Shown here one piece after another: positions 57,603-64,000 of a DNA stretch of 64,000 nt. A program made the position numbers and the translations under genes. The notes under the pieces are model-generated. The model did not search any database. It was given only the letters and a program-made list of their open reading frames with translations, and was not told the origin of the DNA. Origin of the DNA: Pasteurellaceae bacterium Orientalotternb1 (lineage in GTDB: Bacteria; Pseudomonadota; Gammaproteobacteria; Enterobacterales; Pasteurellaceae); assembly GCA_011455275.1 (NCBI GenBank), contig CP015028.1, forward strand, positions 1,152,911 to 1,216,910. The letters are read 5' to 3'. Position 1 is the first letter of the stretch, and the number at the start of each line of letters is the position of its first letter.

Positions 57603-59258
57603 TTACTTCTCCACATACAAGTCACGAACGAAATAAACGCCTTGCGGGCTCTTGCCTTCGTAGCCTTTGAGTTTTGGATTTTTGATGAATAACCCTGCGT
57701 AGTGATAAATCGCGACAAATGGATGGTTGTTGCCGAGCTCTTCTTCTGCTTTCGCATAGATTTCTGCACGTTCTTCTTCATTTTTCGCATAGTAAGAGTC
57801 ATTGATCAACTTGTCGAATTTCGCACTCTTGAAGCCGATTTTATTCTGCTCACTGTTGGATAAATAGTAAGTTAAGAAGGTGCTGGCATCATTATAGTCA
57901 GCAATCCACGCACTAAATGCCAAGTTGTAGTTTTTCTGTTGCTTGGTGTCGAGAAAGGTTTTCCATTCCATATTTTTCAAGCTGATTTCAGCCATACCAT
58001 CTAAGTTTTTCTTCCACATTGAAGTGGCTGCAACCGCAATGTTTTTCAAACCTTCGTTGGTGTTGTAAAGCAATTCAGTTTTGAGTGGATTCGATTTGCT
58101 ATAACCAGCTTCCATCAATAATTTTTTCGCGGCTTCATTACGCTCTTTTTGTGTCCAAGCGGCGTATTCAGGCTGTTTAATCTTCTCACCGCCACCGATG
58201 TAATTTGGCGTGAAGCGGTAAGTTGGCATTTGACCAAAACCAAGCACTTTATCGGTGATTACTTCACGTTCAAGGGCTAAATCTAATGCTTTTCGCACAC
58301 GAATATCATCAAACGGGGCTTTCGCAAGGTTCATTTCGTAGGTAAATGTACCAAGTTTGCGTGATTTGTGAATTTGCGAGTCGTATTCTTTACGGAATTT
58401 TGGATCTTTGTAGAGGGTAGAAGGAATATTCGCAATATCTAAGTCGCCAGAGCGGAAACGGGCGATGCCAGAGCTTTCATTTAACACGAAGAAAGTTACT
58501 TTATTAACCACCGTTTCTTTATCGTTCCAATAGGTTGGGCTACGTTCAAATACGATTTTTTCGTTGAGTGTCCGTTCTGCGATTTTATAGGCTCCATTTC
58601 CTACAAAGTGTTCAGGGCGAGTCCAATCATCACCAAATTTCTCCACGGTGGCTTTGTGTACGGGGAAGAGTGACGCGTGTTGAGTGAGTTGAGCCGCATA
58701 AGGCACTGGAGCGGTTAAGGTGAGTTGTAGCGTATGAGCGTCAAGTGCTTTTGCTCCAAGTGTGTCGGGTGATTTATTACCCGCAACGATATCCGCCACA
58801 TTTTCTAATTTCATAAATTCAAGATAAGTTGCATAAGGCGAGGCTGTTTTTGGATCGACCAAACGTTGCCACGCATAGACGAAATCATGAGCGGTTACAG
58901 GATCGCCATTCGACCATTTAGCATCTTTACGTAAATGGAAGGTGAGCGTTTTAAAATCGTCAGCGTAGTCCCATTTTTCCGCTACACCAGGAATGATATG
59001 ATCCACTTCATCCGTTGTGACTAGTCCTTCTAATAATTGGCGGGCAAGTAAACTTTCAGCACTACCTTCCATTTTTTGTGGATCAAGTGTAGCGGCTTCG
59101 GCAGTGGTTTGAATGCGAACCTCTTGCTTATCTGCAAGCTGAACACCTTCAGGCACTTTTGCCGCAAACGCACTAGGGGCAAATGCCAATAACACGGCAC
59201 TGCTGAGTGCAGATAATTTAATAAGTCGTTTGTTTTTTGACCACGTTGAATTCTGCAT
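57603..59258 (-). CDS. oppA: OppA-type oligopeptide-binding protein, copy 1
   Basis: 551 residues, SBP_bac_5 family. Signal peptide with LIKLSALSSAVLLAFAPSAFA (A-x-A near 33, split after LAF), then TLDPQKMEGSAESLLARQLLEGL, FHLRKDAKWSNGDPVTAHDFVYAWQRL (split after DAKW), VRKALDLALEREVI and KGYEGKSPQGVYFVRDLYVEK. Binds periplasmic peptides for an Opp permease that is not in the window. Paralogue of the gene at 60210-61871. An adjacent higBA pair separates the two. Confidence 0.88.
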   Translation of the reverse strand: MQNSTWSKNKRLIKLSALSSAVLLAFAPSAFAAKVPEGVQLADKQEVRIQTTAEAATLDPQKMEGSAESLLARQLLEGLVTTDEVDHIIPGVAEKWDYADDFKTLTFHLRKDAKWSNGDPVTAHDFVYAWQRLVDPKTASPYATYLEFMKLENVADIVAGNKSPDTLGAKALDAHTLQLTLTAPVPYAAQLTQHASLFPVHKATVEKFGDDWTRPEHFVGNGAYKIAERTLNEKIVFERSPTYWNDKETVVNKVTFFVLNESSGIARFRSGDLDIANIPSTLYKDPKFRKEYDSQIHKSRKLGTFTYEMNLAKAPFDDIRVRKALDLALEREVITDKVLGFGQMPTYRFTPNYIGGGEKIKQPEYAAWTQKERNEAAKKLLMEAGYSKSNPLKTELLYNTNEGLKNIAVAATSMWKKNLDGMAEISLKNMEWKTFLDTKQQKNYNLAFSAWIADYNDASTFLTYYLSNSEQNKIGFKSAKFDKLINDSYYAKNEEERAEIYAKAEEELGNNHPFVAIYHYAGLFIKNPKLKGYEGKSPQGVYFVRDLYVEK

Positions 59259-59475
59259 AGAAATCTCCTTATTGCAATGAATGAAAATAGGTCGTTATAA
59301 ATAGCCCAATTCGTCAGTTGTGTAAAGATTTGTGCCTAATTTTTTATTGATTTTGAGACAGACTTAACATTTTTATGCCATTGACAAGCGGTCAGATCAG
59401 ACAAAAATTTTGCAAATTTGCGACACAGATCGAGAAAAAAATACCAAGCGTTTGTAGAAGGCGAGAAAAGTATCA

Positions 59476-59499
59476 ACAATGAGAACCAGTTTTCATTGT
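59476..59499 (+). promoter_or_regulatory. 24-bp dyad before higBA
   Basis: ACAATGAGAAC, CA, GTTTTCATTGT: 10 of 11 pairs complementary. It ends 10 bases before the higBA -35 box. Likely a HigA operator; the AATGAGAA core also resembles half of a Fur box, so control of oppA or of higBA by Fur cannot be excluded. The rest of 59259-59558 shows one uptake word and no gene. Confidence 0.6.
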
Positions 59500-59509
59500 A
59501 TCGTTCGGC

Positions 59510-59538
59510 TTTACAGTAAAAAGCATTTGTTGTAAAGT
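59510..59538 (+). promoter_or_regulatory. higBA promoter
   Basis: TTTACA (59510-59515), 17 bases, TAAAGT (59533-59538); transcription would start just before the higB ATG at 59559. Confidence 0.55.
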
Positions 59539-59558
59539 CTCACTTAACAGAGACGCTT

Positions 59559-59837
59559 ATGATTCTTTCGTTTAAACATAAAGGGTTAAAACGCTTTTTT
59601 GAAACAGGCTCAACGGCGGGTATTCAGGCTAGTCATGCACGGAAATTATCCATGCAATTAATGGCATTGAATATGGCAAAAAATCCGCTGGATATGAATG
59701 CCCCAAACTGGAATTTACATGCTTTGCAAGGAGAGCTGGCAGGGCATTGGTCTGTGAAAGTTAATGGTAATTGGCGTTTGACTTTTAAATTTGAGAATGG
59801 CCACGCTGAAGTGGTCGATTATCAAGACTATCATTAG
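59559..59837 (+). CDS. higB: HigB-type mRNA interferase toxin
   Basis: 92 residues of the RelE/HigB fold: MILSFKHKGLKRFFETGS, HARKLSMQLMALNMAKNP, and the C-terminal GHWSVKVNGNWRLTFKF with DYQDYH, which carries the Arg/His/Tyr residues expected of a ribosome-dependent RNase. The toxin gene comes first, as usual for higBA, with the antitoxin 9 bases downstream. Confidence 0.9.
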   Translation: MILSFKHKGLKRFFETGSTAGIQASHARKLSMQLMALNMAKNPLDMNAPNWNLHALQGELAGHWSVKVNGNWRLTFKFENGHAEVVDYQDYH

Positions 59838-59846
59838 GAGTTTACA

Positions 59847-60119
59847 ATGAGAATGTACAACCCGCCGCATCCTGGCTTGGTACTAAAGGAGTATATTGAA
59901 GGTTATAGTGTAACAGAAGTTGCTCAACGTTTAGGGATTAGTCGTATTACACTTTCACGTATTTTGAATGGTAAATCAGCGATCACGCCAGATGTTGCTT
60001 TAAGATTGAGTGTGCTGTTAAAAACATCGCCTGAACTGTGGCTTAGTATGCAAAACGCCTACGATTTATGGCAACTTGAACAAAAAGTCACTTTTCAGAT
60101 CGAACCACTTTTTTCATAA
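59847..60119 (+). CDS. higA: HigA-type antitoxin
   Basis: 90 residues, helix-turn-helix of the HigA/XRE class. PPHPGLVLKEYIEG, then VTEVAQRLGISRITLSRILNGKSAITPDVALRLSVLL (split after ISRI) and WLSMQNAYDLWQLEQ. Binds and neutralises HigB and represses the operon, probably at the dyad at 59476. AGGAG precedes the start. Confidence 0.92.
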   Translation: MRMYNPPHPGLVLKEYIEGYSVTEVAQRLGISRITLSRILNGKSAITPDVALRLSVLLKTSPELWLSMQNAYDLWQLEQKVTFQIEPLFS

Positions 60120-60147
60120 GCGTACGAATTTGCAAAAAATGGATAGA

Positions 60148-60190
60148 AAGTGACCGCTTGTTGAGAGATTTCGGTAACAAGCGGTCACTT
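60148..60190. terminator. Inverted uptake-word terminator higA/oppA2
   Basis: AAGTGACCGCTTGTT (60148-60162) pairs with AACAAGCGGTCACTT (60176-60190), 15 bp perfect, 13-base loop, between convergent genes. Confidence 0.8.
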
Positions 60191-60209
60191 CCGTTAAATA
60201 TTTTGCAAA

Positions 60210-61871
60210 TTATGGTTTTTCTAAGTACCAATCTTTATACAGATAGTTACTTTGCGGATCTTTGCCGTCGTAGCCTTTCAAATTGCTTTTCTTCACGAAC
60301 ACGCCCACAGGGTTATACAGCGAGATGAAAGGGTGGTGAGCATCGAGTAGTGCTTCCGCTTTGGCGTATAGCTCTTGGCGTGCTTCATTGCTTGGTGCGG
60401 TGTATGAAGCGTTCACCAAATCATCGTATTCTTTATTGCTAAACCCTACGCGATTGAAGTTACCACCTGTCAAGAAGTAGGTGAGATAGGTCGTTGCTTC
60501 ATTATAGTCTGCCCCCCAAGAGGCGAATGCCATTTCAAATTTACGTTCGCGGCGGCTGTTGAGATAGGTTTTCCACTCTTGCTGTTTGAGGGTAACTTCT
60601 ACGGCACCGTTGAACACTTTTTTCCACATTGAGCCGAATGCCACGCCCAAATTGGTGAGCATTTCACTCTTGGTGTAGAGAATTTCAAATTTGAGTGGAT
60701 TTTCTTTGCTGTAACCGGCTTCTTTTAATAGCTTGCGAGCCTCTGCTTCTCGTTCGGCTTGTGTCCAGTTTGCGTATTCTGGATCTTTAATTTTCTCACC
60801 GCCGAAAATGTATTTAGGGGTGAACGTGAAAGTAGGCGTTTCACCACGTCCTGTGATTTTTTCAGTGATGATTGAGCGATCTACCGCCAAATCTAATGCC
60901 TTGCGTACACGTACATCAGCAAGCGATTTTGCCTCAATATTCATTTCGTAGGTCACATTGCTCAATTTACGGTTAATATAAAGCTGATTTGGAAATTCGT
61001 CTTTGATTTTTTTGAACAGCACAGGTGGCACAATCGTCATATCTAGCTCGCCAGCACGGAAGCGGTTGATCCCCGCATTGTCACTTGAGGTCATCACCAT
61101 CGTGATTTGGTTGAGCACGGTTTCATCATTGTTCCAGTATGTCGGATTACGTTTGAACACCACTTTCTCATTTACCACACGTTCTGCCAACGAATAAGCA
61201 CCATTACCCACTAAATTTTCAGGCAGCGTCCATTTGTCACCAAAGGTTTCCACGGTTTTTTGGTGAGTTGGGAACATAATATAATGCCCTGTGAGTTCCA
61301 CCGCATATGGCAGAGATTGTGATAGGGTGAGTTGCAAAGTATGGTCGTCTAACGCTTTCACCCCGAGGGCATCTGTTGGTTTTTCGCCCTTGATCACGGC
61401 GGTTGCATTTTCCATTTTGAAAATTTCGAGATAGTCGGAATATGGCGAACCTGTTTTCGGATCTGCTAAGCGACGCCACGCATACACAAAGTCGTGTGCA
61501 GTGACAGGATCACCGTTTGACCACTTCGCATTCGGGCGAAGTTTAAACGTCCAAATTTTATAGTCTGGGGAATGTTCCCAAGAGGTGGCAACGCCAGGCT
61601 GGATATTGCCTTCAGCATCGTGAGTGATTAAGCCTTCAAACAATTGGCGAGCGATAGTGCCTTCAGGTGAACCGCTCATTTTTTGTGGATCGAGAGTCTC
61701 GGGTTCGGTGCCATCGAGGGCGATTTCTTGTTTTTCAGCTAACACCACGCCCGCAGGAACTTTGGCAGCGAAAGCGTTGCTATTAAAGGCAAGTAAAAAA
61801 GCGGTCGAAAGGGCAGAGAGCTTGACAAGTTGTTTGCTTTTTGCCCAAATGTTGTGTTCTGTGTTCTGCAT
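60210..61871 (-). CDS. oppA: OppA-type oligopeptide-binding protein, copy 2
   Basis: 553 residues, same family and layout as copy 1: signal peptide LVKLSALSTAFLLAFNSNAFA (A-x-A cleavage, split after LAF), ETLDPQKMSGSPEGTIARQLFEGL, RPNAKWSNGDPVTAHDFVYAW, VRKALDLAVDRSII. Related to copy 1 along the whole length but clearly diverged, so an old duplication with possibly different peptide preference. No Opp permease genes adjoin. A CRP-like site lies 123 bases upstream. Confidence 0.88.
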   Translation of the reverse strand: MQNTEHNIWAKSKQLVKLSALSTAFLLAFNSNAFAAKVPAGVVLAEKQEIALDGTEPETLDPQKMSGSPEGTIARQLFEGLITHDAEGNIQPGVATSWEHSPDYKIWTFKLRPNAKWSNGDPVTAHDFVYAWRRLADPKTGSPYSDYLEIFKMENATAVIKGEKPTDALGVKALDDHTLQLTLSQSLPYAVELTGHYIMFPTHQKTVETFGDKWTLPENLVGNGAYSLAERVVNEKVVFKRNPTYWNNDETVLNQITMVMTSSDNAGINRFRAGELDMTIVPPVLFKKIKDEFPNQLYINRKLSNVTYEMNIEAKSLADVRVRKALDLAVDRSIITEKITGRGETPTFTFTPKYIFGGEKIKDPEYANWTQAEREAEARKLLKEAGYSKENPLKFEILYTKSEMLTNLGVAFGSMWKKVFNGAVEVTLKQQEWKTYLNSRRERKFEMAFASWGADYNEATTYLTYFLTGGNFNRVGFSNKEYDDLVNASYTAPSNEARQELYAKAEALLDAHHPFISLYNPVGVFVKKSNLKGYDGKDPQSNYLYKDWYLEKP

Positions 61872-61993
61872 AAAAATCTCCTTATTTCAAGTGGATAGAT
61901 GAAAAATAATAAAAAGGACATAAAATTAATAACTAAATTTTTTACCTTTGTAAATATCGTAAAGGTTATTTGTTATAACTTTTTGTTTGAATT

Positions 61994-62009
61994 GTGAAGT
62001 TTGTAACAT
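61994..62009 (-). promoter_or_regulatory. CRP-like site upstream of oppA copy 2
   Basis: TGTGA, AGTTTG, TAACA: nine of ten core bases of the CRP consensus, about 123 bases before the oppA copy 2 start. The site is nearly symmetrical, so it could also act on the opposite strand. Confidence 0.4.
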
Positions 62010-62212
62010 TTTATTGGTTGGAACTCTCTGTAAAGTTGCATAAATCCAGAAATAGTAGGCGATTTTTAGCGAAACTGCTGTATAATGTGAGCGTTTTATT
62101 TCCGTGTATGTAATAGGCGGCTATCAAAAAGGCTTTTGATGAGCGGTGCAAGCGGTCAGTTCCGAGAGTTTTTTTGCTAGTCGCAATTTTTAGGAAATAG
62201 AACAATGTGCAG

Positions 62213-62234
62213 GGTGGGTTTTATCCCACCTTTT
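62213..62234 (+). terminator. Terminator-like palindrome in the pnp leader
   Basis: GGTGGG, loop TTTTAT, CCCACC, then TTTT, about 30 bases before the pnp start. Shares GGTGGG/CCCACC with 53002-53023. Could attenuate pnp or be a mobile palindromic repeat. Confidence 0.5.
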
Positions 62235-62264
62235 AAAATTTTCTGAAAAATGAAGGACTTATCA

Positions 62265-64000
62265 ATGACTCCAATCGTCAAACAATTTAAATATGGTCAG
62301 CATACGGTGACCTTAGAAACTGGTGCGATTGCTCGCCAAGCCACTGCAGCAGTAATGGCAAGTATGGACGACACTACTGTTTTCGTCACAGTGGTCGCTA
62401 AAAAAGACGTGAAAGAAGGTCAAGACTTCTTCCCATTAACGGTTGATTATCAAGAGCGTACCTACGCAGCAGGTCGTATCCCAGGCGGCTTCTTCAAACG
62501 TGAAGGTCGCCCATCTGAAGGCGAAACGTTAGTGGCTCGTTTAATCGACCGCCCAGTTCGCCCACTGTTCCCTGAAGGTTTCTTCAACGAAATTCAAGTG
62601 ATTGCAACCGTGGTGTCAGTAAACCCACAAATTAGCCCAGATTTAGTGGCAATGATCGGTGCATCAGCGGCACTTTCGTTATCAGGCGTACCATTCAACG
62701 GTCCAATCGGTGCAGCTCGTGTTGGTTTAATCAACGATCAATTTGTGTTAAACCCAACCACTGCAGAACAAAAAATTAGCCGTTTAGATTTAGTGGTGGC
62801 AGGTACCGATAAAGCCGTATTGATGGTGGAATCTGAAGCGGATATTTTAACCGAAGAACAGATGTTAGCGGCGGTGGTATTCGGTCATGAACAACAACAA
62901 GTTGTGATTGAAAACATCAAAGAATTTGTTAAAGAAGCAGGTAAACCACGTTGGGATTGGGTTGCTCCAGCTCCAGACACGGCGTTAATTGACAAAGTAA
63001 AAACGTTAGCCGAAAGCCGTTTAGGTGATGCTTATCGTGTGGTTGAAAAACAAGTGCGTTATGAGCAGATCGATGCGATCAAAGCGGACGTTATTGCTCA
63101 ATTAACAGCAGAAGATGAAACCGTTTCTGAAGGCAAAATTATCGATATTATCACTGCGTTAGAAAGCCAAATCGTACGTAGCCGCATTATTGCAGGCGAA
63201 CCACGCATTGACGGTCGTACCGTGGATACTGTGCGTGCATTAGACATTTGCACAGGCGTTTTACCACGCACTCACGGTTCGGCGTTATTTACCCGTGGTG
63301 AAACCCAAGCATTAGCCGTGGCGACTTTAGGTACTGAACGTGATGCTCAAATTATTGATGAATTAACGGGCGAGAAATCAGACCGCTTCCTCTTCCACTA
63401 CAATTTCCCGCCATACTCTGTGGGTGAAACAGGGCGTATCGGTTCACCAAAACGCCGTGAAATCGGTCACGGCCGTTTAGCGAAACGTGGGGTGTTAGCG
63501 GTTATGCCAACGGCGGAAGAATTCCCGTATGTGGTACGTGTGGTATCTGAAATCACCGAGTCAAATGGCTCTTCTTCAATGGCATCAGTGTGTGGTGCAT
63601 CATTAGCGTTAATGGACGCAGGCGTGCCAATCAAAGCAGCCGTTGCGGGTATCGCAATGGGCTTGGTGAAAGAAGAGGAAAAATTTGTGGTACTTTCTGA
63701 CATCTTAGGTGATGAAGATCACTTAGGCGATATGGATTTCAAAGTAGCGGGTACCCGTGAAGGGGTAACTGCGTTACAGATGGACATCAAAATCGAAGGG
63801 ATCACCCCAGAAATTATGCGTATTGCGTTGAACCAAGCGAAAGGGGCGAGAATGCATATTTTAGGTGTGATGGAACAAGCAATCCCTGCACCTCGTGCGG
63901 ATATTTCTGATTTTGCTCCACGCATTCACACAATGAAGATTGATCCGAAGAAAATCAAAGATGTGATCGGCAAAGGCGGTGCAACTATTCGTGCATTGAC
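62265..64000 (+). CDS. pnp: Polyribonucleotide nucleotidyltransferase PNPase (3' end cut by window)
   Basis: 3'-5' phosphorolytic exoribonuclease of the RNA degradosome. 578 codons are visible of about 710. First RNase PH domain ([50 protein letters not shown], split after SEGE), helical linker (about 215-310), second catalytic RNase PH domain ([39 protein letters not shown], both at the active site), and the start of the KH domain ([12 protein letters not shown]). The S1 domain lies outside. GAAGGAC precedes ATG 62265. Confidence 0.96.
   Translation, partial: MTPIVKQFKYGQHTVTLETGAIARQATAAVMASMDDTTVFVTVVAKKDVKEGQDFFPLTVDYQERTYAAGRIPGGFFKREGRPSEGETLVARLIDRPVRPLFPEGFFNEIQVIATVVSVNPQISPDLVAMIGASAALSLSGVPFNGPIGAARVGLINDQFVLNPTTAEQKISRLDLVVAGTDKAVLMVESEADILTEEQMLAAVVFGHEQQQVVIENIKEFVKEAGKPRWDWVAPAPDTALIDKVKTLAESRLGDAYRVVEKQVRYEQIDAIKADVIAQLTAEDETVSEGKIIDIITALESQIVRSRIIAGEPRIDGRTVDTVRALDICTGVLPRTHGSALFTRGETQALAVATLGTERDAQIIDELTGEKSDRFLFHYNFPPYSVGETGRIGSPKRREIGHGRLAKRGVLAVMPTAEEFPYVVRVVSEITESNGSSSMASVCGASLALMDAGVPIKAAVAGIAMGLVKEEEKFVVLSDILGDEDHLGDMDFKVAGTREGVTALQMDIKIEGITPEIMRIALNQAKGARMHILGVMEQAIPAPRADISDFAPRIHTMKIDPKKIKDVIGKGGATIRAL

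Larger units (their letters stand above)
61872..62264. promoter_or_regulatory. oppA2/pnp divergent intergenic region
   Basis: 393 bases without a gene. A perfect TATAAT -10 box stands at 62081-62086 on the plus strand (no good -35), giving a pnp leader of about 170 bases. The leader holds a hairpin ATCAAAA/TTTTGAT (62123-62140), an uptake word (62148) and a terminator-like palindrome (62213). pnp leaders are commonly structured and autoregulated. No rpsO upstream. Confidence 0.5.

Noticed and set aside
61872-62264. A small RNA or tRNA gene in the oppA2/pnp gap
   Set aside because: No cloverleaf or recognisable RNA gene; the hairpins present are better explained as pnp leader structure.

Overview
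The window comes from a Pasteurellaceae chromosome. The main sign is the 9-10 bp DNA uptake word ACAAGCGGTC (the Actinobacillus pleuropneumoniae/Mannheimia/Bibersteinia type), usually followed by an AT-rich tail containing TTTTGCAAA. It occurs about thirty times on both strands. Gene content (fabZ-lpxA, pntAB, mreBCD, ppc, arcB, anmK-murQ, prmB/smrB, pnp) agrees. No rRNA, tRNA, CRISPR array or transposase was seen.

Layout. 1-17.4 kb is core: fabZ-lpxA (no lpxB follows), a uracil-DNA-glycosylase-like gene, pntAB, mreBCD-rarA, an ABM-domain protein, yoaA, a LrgA/LrgB-type pair, msbA and ppc. Convergent genes are mostly separated by hairpins, many of them built from two uptake words in inverted orientation.

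17.5-35.4 kb is a contact-dependent growth inhibition (CDI) island in the order cdiB-cdiA-cdiI, followed by a train of orphan toxin/immunity cassettes. The resident CdiA tip is glycine-rich and membrane-like, and is followed by a two-helix membrane protein as probable immunity protein. Then come a toxin-less small gene, an orphan NS_2-type nuclease with a YezG-like (DUF600) immunity protein, an orphan CdiA_C-type endonuclease with a DUF1436-type CdiI, a broken membrane immunity gene and a scrap of a fourth cassette. cdiB, cdiA, the first orphan module and the broken immunity gene each carry a one-base frameshift in a homopolymer run. No comparable frameshift was noticed in the core genes. CdiA has an AT-rich insert where the receptor-binding domain is expected. 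The 3' end holds an unknown membrane protein gene between two copies of a structured ~115 bp repeat.

35.4-48.6 kb: a FecCD-type ABC transporter plus methyltransferase operon whose promoter carries a very good ModE box, so it is read as a MolABC-type molybdate/tungstate importer. Then prmB and smrB (divergent), a small secreted COG4315 protein, a DMT transporter, arcB-anmK-murQ (redox sensing and murein recycling), trmJ and a solitary AfuA/FbpA-type binding protein.

48.6-57.6 kb: an amino-sugar/galactoside utilisation cluster, agaR, agaS, PTS EIIB-EIIC-EIID, a HAD phosphatase, a cytoplasmic GH35 beta-galactosidase, PTS EIIA and a LacD-type aldolase. It resembles the streptococcal bgaC locus. 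Its control region has a perfect CRP core and a close match to the AgaR operator. An SMR efflux gene lies in it backwards.

57.6-64 kb: two paralogous OppA-type binding proteins flank a higBA toxin-antitoxin pair; pnp runs off the right edge.
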